Shown here piece by piece: positions 16,423 through 25,113 of a stretch of DNA of 64,000 nt (position 1 is the first letter of the stretch; every line of letters begins with the position of its first letter). A program made the position numbers and the translations under genes. The notes beneath the pieces were generated by a model. It worked only from the letters and a program-made list of their open reading frames with translations, did no database searches and was not told the origin of the DNA. Source of the DNA: Pseudomonas sp. ADAK18 (lineage in GTDB: Bacteria > Pseudomonadota > Gammaproteobacteria > Pseudomonadales > Pseudomonadaceae); NCBI RefSeq assembly GCF_012935695.1, contig NZ_CP052859.1, positions 1,529,001 to 1,593,000 on the forward strand, written 5' to 3'.

Positions 16423-17520
16423 TCAGGATTGCAGTTCGAACTCAGTGCTGGCCAGCTTTTCGCCATTAACCAGCACATGCACCGTGTGCTTGCCAGGGTA
16501 GTGCTTGCGGGTGGTCAATTCACGTATGTGTTGGGCTCGGGTAATCGCGTGGTGTTCACCGACGCCTAAGGTGAAGGCCTTGAGCTTGAATACTTTGGCG
16601 GCGCTATGGCCGGCACTTTTCACGTAGTCGATGGCGTAATCCACCACCAGTTTCTGCGGGGCGTTGGCGATCGATTCCAGGGTGAAGGACAGGTTGATTC
16701 GGTCACCCAGTTTGACCACCGCAGGCGTCACCTTCAGGTGCTGGATGTTCACCTCGGCTTTAGCACCCGCGCCCATGATCGTCAGCGCCCGGGTGTTGCC
16801 CTGTTTGATCAAACTGCGCAGGGCATGGCGGGCGATCCAGGCGGTGTGGGGATTATCCAGCGACCAGCCTTCGATCAGGGTCAGCACCCAGTCCGGATGG
16901 TCCTTGGTGATGTCATTGAGGTGATTGGCCACTGACTTGCGTACGTAAAGACTGCTGTCGGCCTTGAGGTTATCGAGGATCGAGGCGCAGAGCGTTGGGT
17001 CTGCCTGCACCTGGGCCAGGCGAAACGACCAGGGCAATCTCGGCCTGGAACCTTCACTTGCCAAGCGTCGCACGTGCTCGTTGGCGTCCAGCGACCACTG
17101 TTGCATCACCATCAAGGTGCGTTCGAAGTCCCGTAGCAGGAAATGCCGCACGGCAAATTCGGCGGAACCAAAGGTGGTGAAATACTTGAGGGCCGCCATG
17201 GAACGCTTGAAGTCATCGGTGCCGTAGCTCGCCACGAAGTGAGGCAGGAACAGGCTGACGAAGCTGCTGTTGATCCGAGGTGCGAGGGCATACAACAGTT
17301 TTAGCGTCTGCGGATAATCCAGCGGAATCACCGCGTGCAGGCTTTCGCTGACCCGGGCCATGCGCTGCATCACCGACAGCTCAGCCAGCCCGGCCTTGGC
17401 GTGCTTGAGGAAGCCCTTGGCGTTGAACGCCGGGTACACCGCGGTCATCTCAGTGGCGATGTGTTGCAGGCGTTCGACGTTGAAGATTTCCTTGAGGGCC
17501 GGGGCGCTTTGGTCGGTCAT
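16423..17520 (-). CDS. DNA alkylation repair protein (AlkC/AlkD-like HEAT-repeat glycosylase)
   Basis: 365 residues from ATG 17520 with AAGGAA upstream. It is built of helical HEAT-like repeats (about 40-270), with the aromatic and Asp/His-bearing loop PRLPWSFRLAQ and YVRKSVANHLNDI typical of the DNA_alkylation family. The last ~95 residues are beta-rich (VVDYAIDYV, YPGKHTVHVLVNG), as in the AlkC branch with a C-terminal Ig-like domain. It would excise 3-methyladenine and similar lesions from DNA. It is monocistronic, between two other minus-strand genes. Confidence 0.85.
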   Translation of the reverse strand: MTDQSAPALKEIFNVERLQHIATEMTAVYPAFNAKGFLKHAKAGLAELSVMQRMARVSESLHAVIPLDYPQTLKLLYALAPRINSSFVSLFLPHFVASYGTDDFKRSMAALKYFTTFGSAEFAVRHFLLRDFERTLMVMQQWSLDANEHVRRLASEGSRPRLPWSFRLAQVQADPTLCASILDNLKADSSLYVRKSVANHLNDITKDHPDWVLTLIEGWSLDNPHTAWIARHALRSLIKQGNTRALTIMGAGAKAEVNIQHLKVTPAVVKLGDRINLSFTLESIANAPQKLVVDYAIDYVKSAGHSAAKVFKLKAFTLGVGEHHAITRAQHIRELTTRKHYPGKHTVHVLVNGEKLASTEFELQS

Positions 17521-17538
17521 GGGCAATTCCTTTTATTG

Positions 17539-17641
17539 TGTAGCCGCTGTCGAGGCACGAGGCTGCGATGGGCTGCGAAGCGACCCCCGAGGGCGCTCCT
17601 GCGGACACGCATCGCAGCCTCGTGCCTCGGCAGCGGCTACA
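17539..17641. repeat. REPIN-like inverted repeat (GTAGCCGCTG family)
   Basis: TGTAGCCGCTGTCGAGGCAC on the left and its reverse complement (GTGCCTCGGCAGCGGCTACA) on the right, with inner GAGGCTGCGATG/CATCGCAGCCTC pairing. It directly abuts the 8-base tandem repeat that begins at 17641. Confidence 0.85.
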
Positions 17642-17690
17642 GGTTTATAGGTTTATAGGTTTATAGGTTTATAGGTTTATAGGTTTACAG
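17641..17690. repeat. 8-base tandem repeat, six units, at the end of the glutamine-synthetase-like gene
   Basis: Five identical AGGTTTAT units and a sixth (AGGTTTAC) run from 17641 to 17688. On the minus strand the final unit supplies the TAA stop (17685-17687) of the upstream puuA-like gene, so the array begins at that stop. Copy-number change here would not alter the protein. Confidence 0.95.
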
Positions 17691-19031
17691 ATACCAGCGA
17701 TATTCCCGCGCATGGATCTCCTGCTGGAAGGCCAGATGGTCCTGGCGTTTGTTTTCGCAATAGACGTCGACAAACTCCGCCCCCAACCCTTCGCGCAATG
17801 CCGGTTGATGCTGCATGGCACGCACTGCATCGAGCATTTCCAGAGGGAAATCTGCACCGCTATTGCGGTCTTCGTTCAGGGGCGCGATGGGCTCGAGGCC
17901 GGCGTCCAGGCCATGCTCCAGGCCCACCAGAATGGCGGCGAGCACCAGGTACGGATTGGCGTCGGCACTGGCCAGCCGATGTTCAATCCGCAGGTTGCGC
18001 GGGTCGGACTCAGGGATACGCACACACGCATCGCGATCCTCAAACCCCCAGCAAGCACGGGTCGCGGCATTGACCGTACCACCCAGGCGGCGGAAGGCGT
18101 TGTGGTTGGGCGAGAAAATCGGCATGCAATGGGGCAGCAGTTCCAGGCAACCGGCCACCGCGTGGCGCAGCGGTTGCTGCTGATGGGCTGCCAATAGGTT
18201 ATTGCCCGCCGGGTCATACAGGCTGACATGCACATGCATGCCGCTGCCCGGATGCTGCAAGTACGGCTTGGCCATGAAGCTGGCGCGGTAACCGTGCTTG
18301 AGGGCCACACCACGGGTGCTGCGGCAGAACAGGGCGGCCCAGTCGGCGGCGCGCAGGCCGTCATCCAGGTGGCCGAAATTGATTTCAAACTGGCCCGGGC
18401 CCAGTTCTGCGGTGATCACGGTGATGTCGAGGCCTTGGGCCTTGGCGGTTTGCGCCATGTCATCCAGCACCGTGCCAAAGCGCGACAGGCGCTCGATGTG
18501 CAGGTTGGGCTGATCGTCGCTGTCACCGCTCAACGGGTCGCGGGCAAATTGCGGCAGGCCGTCGTCGAGTTTTTTATCGAACAGATAAAACTCCAGTTCG
18601 AAGGCCACCACCGGGTGAATCCCCTTGCGGTGCAGGCGCTCCAGAACCTTGGCCAGCACTTCGCGAGGTTCGAACTCGATAGGCGCGTCGGTGCCGTCCG
18701 AGGTGATCAGCATCTGCCCCAGGGGTTGCGCCTCCCAGCTCACCGGTTTGAGGGTGCCAGGCACCAGGCGGCGATTGGCATCCGGGTCGCCGTCGTTGAA
18801 GCAGTAATCGCCAATCTTGAACAGACCGCCCTGGGCGCCGAGCAGCACGGCGTTCTGTGGCAGTTTCAGAGGGCTGCCGGCGGCGACTTTCTCCAGCATC
18901 TCCACCGGGTAGCGCTTGCCGTAGAAGTGCCCGGGAATGTCCAGGGCGATCAGGTCGACGTAGCGCACCTCAGGATGGTTCTGGCGAAAGGTCCGGACTT
19001 CGGCCAACAGCGTGGAAGACTTGCTTTGCAC
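17685..19031 (-). CDS. puuA: glutamine synthetase family protein, probable gamma-glutamylpolyamine synthetase
   Basis: 448 residues. It has the glutamine-synthetase fold: an N-terminal beta-grasp part (LIALDIPGHFYGKRYPVEM) and a catalytic domain with FELEFYLFDKK, the ATP/metal segment GSGMHVHVSLYD, and NANPYL-like DANPYLVLAA near the end. It is shorter and more divergent than GlnA, and it has a PuuR-like regulator 33 bases upstream. PuuA-type enzymes ligate glutamate to putrescine or other polyamines or amines. The exact amine is uncertain because Pseudomonas carries several paralogues (PauA/SpuI). Confidence 0.82.
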   Translation of the reverse strand: MQSKSSTLLAEVRTFRQNHPEVRYVDLIALDIPGHFYGKRYPVEMLEKVAAGSPLKLPQNAVLLGAQGGLFKIGDYCFNDGDPDANRRLVPGTLKPVSWEAQPLGQMLITSDGTDAPIEFEPREVLAKVLERLHRKGIHPVVAFELEFYLFDKKLDDGLPQFARDPLSGDSDDQPNLHIERLSRFGTVLDDMAQTAKAQGLDITVITAELGPGQFEINFGHLDDGLRAADWAALFCRSTRGVALKHGYRASFMAKPYLQHPGSGMHVHVSLYDPAGNNLLAAHQQQPLRHAVAGCLELLPHCMPIFSPNHNAFRRLGGTVNAATRACWGFEDRDACVRIPESDPRNLRIEHRLASADANPYLVLAAILVGLEHGLDAGLEPIAPLNEDRNSGADFPLEMLDAVRAMQHQPALREGLGAEFVDVYCENKRQDHLAFQQEIHAREYRWYL

Positions 19032-19064
19032 GGGTGACGCTCCTTTGTGTGCCGTGATCGGCGC

Positions 19065-19622
19065 TCAGTTATAGACCCACAGGACGCGGGCGGGCAGATC
19101 GGTCAGGTTGCCGTAACGGCAGTGGGCGAAGCTGGCCAGGTGAAAGCTGTCGCCGGGGCCCAGGGTCACCGAATCGGTTTCGCCCTCGACCCACAGCGTC
19201 AACTCACCCTCCAGCACGTAGCCGGCTTGTTCGGCACGGTCGCTCATGGTCTGTTCGCCACTGTTGGCGCCGGGGGCGAGCAAACTGTCGAGGATCGAGA
19301 ACGCCCCCTGCATGCTCGGCGAGACCAGGATGTCGGTGATGCCGTTGGCGTAATACACCGTGCGCCGTTCGTTGGGCCGGGTGACCCAATCCACTGCCTT
19401 GGGTTTGGACAGGCTGTAGAAGTAGGTGGTGGGCACATCCAGGGCGTGGCTGATAGCGGTCAAGTCGGCCACCGTCGGCCGGGACAGGCCGCGCTCCACC
19501 TGGGACAGGAAACCCACCGACCGGTCGATTTTTTGCGCCAGTTGGGTCAGGGTGAGTTTCTTGTGCTTGCGCAGGTCGTGGATCAGGATCGCCAGGGCGG
19601 CCAGTTCTTCTTGTTTGTCCAT
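19065..19622 (-). CDS. puuR: XRE-cupin transcriptional regulator, PuuR-like
   Basis: 185 residues from ATG 19622, the same length as E. coli PuuR. An XRE helix-turn-helix lies at about 10-65 (LTLTQLAQKIDRSVGFLSQVERG) and a C-terminal cupin at about 105-185 (AGYVLEGELTLWVEGE...LGPGDSFHL). It lies just upstream of the puuA-like gene on the same strand. PuuR represses polyamine-use genes and is relieved by putrescine. A 13-base palindrome sits immediately upstream and suggests autoregulation. A TTG nine codons earlier is an alternative start, but it would fall inside that palindrome. Confidence 0.83.
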   Translation of the reverse strand: MDKQEELAALAILIHDLRKHKKLTLTQLAQKIDRSVGFLSQVERGLSRPTVADLTAISHALDVPTTYFYSLSKPKAVDWVTRPNERRTVYYANGITDILVSPSMQGAFSILDSLLAPGANSGEQTMSDRAEQAGYVLEGELTLWVEGETDSVTLGPGDSFHLASFAHCRYGNLTDLPARVLWVYN

Positions 19623-19639
19623 GGGGTGGCGTCGTGAAA

Positions 19640-19652
19640 TTCTTGTCAAGAA
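19640..19652. promoter_or_regulatory. palindrome upstream of the PuuR-like gene
   Basis: TTCTTGTCAAGAA is a perfect odd palindrome (6-base arms around a central T). It lies 18 bases before the regulator's ATG and 58 bases before the divergent gene. It is a likely operator for the XRE-cupin protein. Confidence 0.5.
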
Positions 19653-19709
19653 ATTTCATGAAAAATTACAGGATTAATTTCATGGGTGCAATGACTGGGG
19701 GAGGTGGTG

Positions 19710-20078
19710 ATGGATTTATATGCGCATTTGCAGGAGTTGGAGGGTGAACTTCATCAGTGCTCGACGCGTACTGATGGGGAGAGACTGGCGCAGTTGCTGG
19801 CGGATGATTTCGTCGAATTTGGGGCCAGTGGTCATGTATGGGGCAGTCGGGCCGAGGTGATTGCCGGGTTGCGGGATGAGGTATTTTCGGCTCGCAGCAT
19901 GAGTGAGTTTGCGCTGAAGGTGTTGGCTGAAGGTGTTGTGCTGGTGACGTATCGTTGTCGCCGGACGGCAACTGTGGTTACAGCGGGGGCAGATTCGTTG
20001 CGCAGTTCAGTGTGGCGGGAGGAGGAGGGACGGTGGCGGATGGTGTTTCATCAGGGCACGCCCGTTGCTGAGTTGTGA
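19710..20078 (+). CDS. DUF4440 / SnoaL-like (NTF2 fold) protein
   Basis: 122 residues from ATG 19710, with GGGGGAGG about 5 bases before it; GTG codons at 19704 and 19707 are alternatives. It shows the NTF2-like pattern of this group: LLADDFVEFGASGHVWG, then VITY-like VLVTYRCRR, and SSVWREEEGRWRMVFHQGTP at the end. The family includes small enzymes and binding proteins acting on varied ligands. No substrate can be assigned. It is divergent from the puuRA pair and shares its promoter gap. Confidence 0.8.
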   Translation: MDLYAHLQELEGELHQCSTRTDGERLAQLLADDFVEFGASGHVWGSRAEVIAGLRDEVFSARSMSEFALKVLAEGVVLVTYRCRRTATVVTAGADSLRSSVWREEEGRWRMVFHQGTPVAEL

Positions 20079-20160
20079 GCCCCGGCGAGGCTGCGATGAC
20101 GTCGGCACAGCAAACATTGATGCTGCCTGACCCACCGCTATCGCAGCCTCGCTGGGGCTC
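20077..20160. repeat. inverted repeat with GAGGCTGCGAT core
   Basis: GAGCCCCGGCGAGGCTGCGA on the left and its near complement TCGCAGCCTCGCTGGGGCTC on the right, about 84 bases end to end, starting at the stop codon of the SnoaL-like gene. It is related in core to the 34037-34146 repeat. It lies between convergent genes. Confidence 0.7.
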
Positions 20161-20208
20161 GACAGCTCCCACAAGGGCTTCACTTCTCCGGTTGATTGAG
20201 GTCGGTGT

Positions 20209-22389
20209 TCACTCCCGCACATAGCTATTCGTTTGCTTGCCATCGGCATCAAACACATTGATCCGGTTTTCCTCCTTGGCGTCCCACACCTGATACATCG
20301 CATCATTGCTGTTGGCCTTGATCTCGGAATAGAGCCGATGCCCCAGCTTTTTAACCAGCGTGTTGTCTTTGTCGATCAGCACCAGGCCATCGAAGCCTTC
20401 CATCTCGACGGCGGCGAGGCTTTTCTGGAAGAAGTTGATTGCTTCATAGGTAGGCGGTACCCGCACCTTGCCGGTCAGGTCAATGGCGCCGTAACGCTCA
20501 TCCTTCCTGATCACCGCCATGCCATTGGAAAAGCTCTCGACTTGATCGTACGGCAGGCTGATGGGCAGGGTTTTGCCCTGGGTGTCGATGAAGGCGAACT
20601 TACGGGTCTTGCGGTCCTGTATCAGCAGCGGCTGGTCGTCGGCGAAGACGCCGAGTGCAGTGAAACCAGGCGGGGTGATTTTTTTCAGGGCCAGGTCGTA
20701 GACGTCATGCTGATCCTTGTCAGTGGCGGTGGTGTAGATAAACCCATCCTTGGCACTGATGGAACGATAACGCGGCGGTAGCAGTTCCTTGCCCGAGAGG
20801 GACCAGATGCCGTAGTAGGCCTCGGTCTGGTAGGTCTTGGTACCAGGCCGGGCAATGAACAGTGAGCCCACCACCTCTGGATTGACGTATTTCATCGGCA
20901 CCACGATCTGCTGCTTCTTGATGTCGAAGACACCGTAGGGGCCATTGGTGATCTGTTCGACGACGATCAGGTCGTCGTTGATCTGTTGCTCGATAATGTC
21001 GAACGGCAGTTGCTTGAGGGTGTTAGTGCCGGGCGTGAACATGAAGTACTTGGTGATGAGTTGCCGCCACCCGTCATCGTCACCGTCACCGAGGGGTTTT
21101 TCACCCACCACCATGTTGTAGATTCCCGGCACCTGGCTGTAGTCGACCCGTTCAAAGCGTGGTTTCACCACCCAAATGCCATTCTTGTCGATGAAGCCGT
21201 TCTTTTCGGTCTTGTTGTCGTAGGCGATGTAGCGTTCCTGGGCCGCCACACTATTGTTCATGTCCAGCGTCAGTGTCTGGGGTTGGGCCGGGTCCAGCAG
21301 ATAGATCACGATGCTTTCGGGGGTATCTTCAAAGCGGTAATGGGCCTGGATGTTGTTCAGGTCGTTGTCGGTACTCGGCAGGTTCTTGGCGAACTGCTCC
21401 AAGTGATCCTGCACGGCTGCGGCACTCTTGAAGCTCGAAAAGTTGTCTTCCATGCGCAGCAACTCGTCGTAGTACTTGCGCAGGTTGGCCTTTTGCCCGG
21501 TGGTGGGCGAGGAGTTGGAGCTGTTGCCCCCACTGAACAGAGGCTTGCCGTCGGCGGTCAAGCCTTGGATCACATAGGTTTTACCCTTGGGCGTAGCCAG
21601 CAGCAGGGATGCGCTGGCGTCGGCCAGGGCGGTCAGTTGATACACTTCGCCACCGTCAGCGGTGACTTTCGGATGGGCCTTGTCCAACACCACCTTCTTG
21701 AAGCCGGGATAGCTCTGGTAAGTGAGCGCGACGCTGATGCGCTCCACCGGTTTATTCAGCGTGAGCTCCGCCTTGGTGGTGTCCTGCTCTTGCTCGTCAA
21801 CGCTGCTGTCCTTGACCGCGATCTCGGCGAACGGTTGTTGCGTGCCATCGCGAAAATAAACGGTCTGTACCTGATAGCGCTCTTCCGCCTGCAGGCCGGG
21901 CAGCGCACCGCGTTTGAGCACGTCGCGAATGGGCTCGACCGCCAGTTTCAGCCCGGACTGGTTGTCGAAAAACAGTTGCTGGAACTGCGCCGGTGTTTGC
22001 TTGAGGGATACCAGTGCAGCTTGCAGATCTTGAGTGGGGAAGGGCACAAACGGCTGCTCATATTGCAGCTCTTTTTTCTCCTGGGGGTCCGCTGGCGTGG
22101 CTTTAGTCGAGGAAACCTCCAGGCGCATGCCCTCGATCATCGCGATACGGTTAATGCTGTCGCGTACATCGAGGACCAGGTAGTTGAGGCGTTTTTTCGC
22201 TTCCGGCAGCGACAGTGCCTTGAGGTCCTCGACGCTGCCTTCATTGAGCTGTTCCTCGCTGTACTCAACCCCGGTGAGCAGGCCATTGTCTTCGCGCCTT
22301 TCCATCAGGTAATACGCCGAGCCGCCGATCACCGCGATAACAATCAGGGAACTGGCGAGAAGCTTGGTTCGGGTCATGGCTGTTTTCAT
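20209..22389 (-). CDS. WG-repeat protein, membrane-anchored
   Basis: 726 residues. One N-terminal membrane segment (about 9-27, LLASSLIVIAVIGGSAYYLM) anchors a long exported part. The first ~380 residues are unassigned and mostly helical or beta-mixed. From about 395 onward there are WG-type repeats with the G-[FVI]-[IF]-D...G...P.[FY] pattern, for example GFIDKNGIWVVKPRFERVD, YGVFDIKKQQIVVPMKYV, YGIWSLSGKELLPPRYRSI and YGAIDLTGKVRVPPTYEAI. WG repeats form beta structures of unknown role. It is the third gene of a lemA-M48-WG operon, 25 bases after the protease. Confidence 0.82.
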   Translation of the reverse strand: MKTAMTRTKLLASSLIVIAVIGGSAYYLMERREDNGLLTGVEYSEEQLNEGSVEDLKALSLPEAKKRLNYLVLDVRDSINRIAMIEGMRLEVSSTKATPADPQEKKELQYEQPFVPFPTQDLQAALVSLKQTPAQFQQLFFDNQSGLKLAVEPIRDVLKRGALPGLQAEERYQVQTVYFRDGTQQPFAEIAVKDSSVDEQEQDTTKAELTLNKPVERISVALTYQSYPGFKKVVLDKAHPKVTADGGEVYQLTALADASASLLLATPKGKTYVIQGLTADGKPLFSGGNSSNSSPTTGQKANLRKYYDELLRMEDNFSSFKSAAAVQDHLEQFAKNLPSTDNDLNNIQAHYRFEDTPESIVIYLLDPAQPQTLTLDMNNSVAAQERYIAYDNKTEKNGFIDKNGIWVVKPRFERVDYSQVPGIYNMVVGEKPLGDGDDDGWRQLITKYFMFTPGTNTLKQLPFDIIEQQINDDLIVVEQITNGPYGVFDIKKQQIVVPMKYVNPEVVGSLFIARPGTKTYQTEAYYGIWSLSGKELLPPRYRSISAKDGFIYTTATDKDQHDVYDLALKKITPPGFTALGVFADDQPLLIQDRKTRKFAFIDTQGKTLPISLPYDQVESFSNGMAVIRKDERYGAIDLTGKVRVPPTYEAINFFQKSLAAVEMEGFDGLVLIDKDNTLVKKLGHRLYSEIKANSNDAMYQVWDAKEENRINVFDADGKQTNSYVRE

Positions 22390-22414
22390 TGTTATCAGAC
22401 TCGATGATGGGCGG

Positions 22415-24316
22415 TCAGGGGGTTGCCAGTAAGGGCGGCATCGGGCAATCCAGTACGTCGGCCACGGCCCGCATCAGCTCTGCTTCGGCAGGCGTGATTT
22501 GACCGTCTTGCTCGATACACACGGCCATGGCCTTGAGCAGGGTGGGCTTTTCCAGGGGCTTGAGTTGGCGTAGGCGGTTGAGGGCGGTTTCAAGGTCTTG
22601 CCATTCGTTGGCTCCGGCGGCATTCAGCGTCAATGCCGGCAATGGCAGGCTGGAACTGGCTTGATCGAAGGCCTGTCGGACCAGAGCAGGTTCGCTGTTG
22701 CCAGCGCGGGCGAGTGAACCGAGCAGCAAGGCGATGTCGTTTGCCACTTGGTCGAGGTTGTATTTGGCGCTGACCTTGGGCGCGCCCAATACGTTGCGTT
22801 CAACGATGCGCAGCAGGGTCCATTCCATCAGGTCGATGCGGTCATCCGCCAGGATCAGCAGGGCCAGGTGGCTTCTGAAGGTCTTGAACTGTTCGACGCT
22901 CAGTTGCTTGAGGGCCGGGATCGCCAAGTCGATAAGCGGCAGGCGCAGGTGCTGATCCAGGCTGGCCAGGACAGGGCGCAGGGCTTCCAGAGCCTGGGCG
23001 ATATCGGGCGCAAGTTTGGGCAGCAGGCGCTCCAATTGCTGGGCTTGTAAGAACGGCACTGGGTCCAGCAGTAGCCCGCAGATCAAGGCCTGGGCACCGT
23101 TGCTGCTATGGGCGGCGTCCCGCAAGGCGTCGGGCAGGTTATTCAGGGCCGACTGCGCGTGGTCCAGGTGTGCCGGGCCGGGCTCACCAATGGCGGCGAT
23201 GGATTGCTGGATGGCCAACAGGTCGAACACCAGCTCCTTGGCGGGGGCGGGTTCGTTCAAGCCGGCCTGGAAACCGGTGCTGGGCGGCGGTTTCTCTCCC
23301 AGGAACTCCACAGCGGGAAACTGCCCATCCCACTGTGGGTCGACCCGTTGAATGCGCACTTCCAGCGGCGGATGGGTCGCCATCATGCCGCTCATGGCGG
23401 CCTTCACGCCGGCGCCAAAATACAGATGGCTGAACTCAGCCGCATGGGCCGCCTGCAACTGCGAGCCCTGGGCGTGGCCGCCGATTTTCTTCAGCGCGCC
23501 GGCAATGCTCTGGGGGTTGCGGGTGAATTGCACCGCCGAAGCATCGGCGAGGAATTCCCGCTCGCGGCTGACGGCCGCCTTGATCATGTTGCCGAAAAAC
23601 GTCCCGGTATACCCCAGAACCCACAGTGCGCCGCCGACCGCCATGATCGCCATCGCCCCGTTATTACCGCTCTTGTTACTGCTTGAAGATGAACCGCGAT
23701 AGGACACCCCGCGCAGAATCAACGCGCCGATCAACCCCAGCAGCAACAGCCCGTGGATCACCGCCGTCAGACGGGTATTAAGGCGCATGTCACCGTTGTA
23801 GATATGGCTGAACTCGTGGGCGATCACCCCTTGCAGCTCTTCGCGATTGAGCAGGGCCACGGCGCCCCGAGTAACGCCGATCACCGCGTCCTGGGGCGTT
23901 AACCCGGCGGCGAAGGCGTTGATCGAATCGTCATCCAGTACGTAGACTGCTGGCACCGAGGTGCCCGAGGCGATGGCCATTTCTTCGACGATGTTGAGCA
24001 CCCGGCGTTCGTCCAGGCCTTGCGGGTCGAGGTTGATCAATCGGCCGCCCAGACGTTCGGCAATCACCTTGCCACCCGCCCGTAGCTGGATGGTTTTGTA
24101 AAGGCTGCCCAGCAACACCACGGCGAACACCACAATGGAGACGTCCAGCAGCAGTTGCCAGTTGGAGAAGTTCACCGACAGGTCTTTCTGGCTGCGCAGG
24201 ATCACGATCAGCACCACGCTGGTGACCACGATCAGGCTCAGCACCGCCGCGCCCATCAACAGCACCAGCCGCCCGGTGTGGCGCCGGGCGCGGTCTTGGT
24301 GTTCGAAAAAGTTCAT
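22415..24316 (-). CDS. M48-family (HtpX-like) integral membrane metallopeptidase
   Basis: 633 residues. Two N-terminal membrane segments (about 16-40 and 56-76) come first, then the zinc motif HEFSH (His167, Glu168, His171), two further hydrophobic segments around 185-245, and the downstream ligand region REREFLADASA near 253. The roughly 300-residue C-terminal extension is helical and unlike short HtpX, which has about 290 residues in all. It is probably an inner-membrane protease for damaged membrane proteins. Pairing with lemA, 21 bases upstream, is a recurring bacterial arrangement. Confidence 0.88.
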   Translation of the reverse strand: MNFFEHQDRARRHTGRLVLLMGAAVLSLIVVTSVVLIVILRSQKDLSVNFSNWQLLLDVSIVVFAVVLLGSLYKTIQLRAGGKVIAERLGGRLINLDPQGLDERRVLNIVEEMAIASGTSVPAVYVLDDDSINAFAAGLTPQDAVIGVTRGAVALLNREELQGVIAHEFSHIYNGDMRLNTRLTAVIHGLLLLGLIGALILRGVSYRGSSSSSNKSGNNGAMAIMAVGGALWVLGYTGTFFGNMIKAAVSREREFLADASAVQFTRNPQSIAGALKKIGGHAQGSQLQAAHAAEFSHLYFGAGVKAAMSGMMATHPPLEVRIQRVDPQWDGQFPAVEFLGEKPPPSTGFQAGLNEPAPAKELVFDLLAIQQSIAAIGEPGPAHLDHAQSALNNLPDALRDAAHSSNGAQALICGLLLDPVPFLQAQQLERLLPKLAPDIAQALEALRPVLASLDQHLRLPLIDLAIPALKQLSVEQFKTFRSHLALLILADDRIDLMEWTLLRIVERNVLGAPKVSAKYNLDQVANDIALLLGSLARAGNSEPALVRQAFDQASSSLPLPALTLNAAGANEWQDLETALNRLRQLKPLEKPTLLKAMAVCIEQDGQITPAEAELMRAVADVLDCPMPPLLATP

Positions 24317-24337
24317 CAGGCCATCCGTGGGCGAGGG

Positions 24338-24937
24338 TTAGTTGAACGACACCTTGGGCGCGTCCTGGATCTGTACGCTGTCGGCAAACTCCAGCAGGCT
24401 GGCATCGGCGCTGTGCCCGAACACGTTGGCGAACAATACCGGCGGGAAGGTCTGCTTGTAGGTGTTGTAGGCCATGACCGAGTCGTTGAACGCCTGGCGC
24501 GAGAAAGCCACCTTGTTCTCGGTGCTGGTCAGTTCTTCGCTCAATTGCTGCATGTTCTGCGATGCCTTGAGGTCCGGGTAGGCTTCCATGGTCACGTTAA
24601 GGCGGCCCATGGCGCTGGTGAGCGCCCCTTCGGCCTGGCCCAGTTGTGCCATTGCCTGCGGGTTGCCGGGTTGGGCTGCCGCTGCCTTGAGGCCGGCCAG
24701 TGCGGTATTGCGCGCCGCGACTACCGCTTCGAGGGTTTCGCGCTCATGGCTCAGGTAGGCCTTGGCGGTTTCCACCAGGTTGGGGATCAGGTCGTAGCGG
24801 CGCTTGAGTTGCACTTCGATCTGGGCGAAGGCGTTCTTGAAGCGATTACGCAGGGTCACCAGCTTGTTGTAGATCCCGATGGCGTAGAACACCAGCAGGG
24901 CGGCGATGACCAGAATCACGATGGTGGTGACAGACAT
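24338..24937 (-). CDS. lemA: LemA family protein
   Basis: 199 residues. A single N-terminal membrane anchor (about 3-20) is followed by the LemA signature YNKLVTLRNRFKNAFAQIEV and RRYDLIPNLVETAKAYLSHE, then a helical bundle with YNTYKQTFPPVLFA near the end. The family is an exported or anchored helical protein of unknown biochemical role, often paired with HtpX-type or DUF2207/TPM proteins. It is first in the operon with the M48 protease and the WG-repeat protein. This is not the two-component sensor GacS, which was once also called LemA. Confidence 0.92.
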   Translation of the reverse strand: MSVTTIVILVIAALLVFYAIGIYNKLVTLRNRFKNAFAQIEVQLKRRYDLIPNLVETAKAYLSHERETLEAVVAARNTALAGLKAAAAQPGNPQAMAQLGQAEGALTSAMGRLNVTMEAYPDLKASQNMQQLSEELTSTENKVAFSRQAFNDSVMAYNTYKQTFPPVLFANVFGHSADASLLEFADSVQIQDAPKVSFN

Positions 24938-25113
24938 GGGGATATCCTTATCGGCTGCGAGGGAGTGAGCGATCTTAGCTTATAAACAATGCATTTATTT
25001 TTTGCATAAGTGCATAAATCAGCCTTTTTTGTCCTTCATCTTGGGTTAAGGTACATCCGCCCGCCGGCCGCACCAGCGTCCTTGAGCGGCGCCCTTGAAA
25101 GAATGAGAGCAGG

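Noticed and set aside
17539..17690. Possible CRISPR-like or phage attachment repeat
   Set aside because: The octamer array has no spacers and the neighbour is a REPIN with many sister copies; there is no cas gene or integrase nearby.
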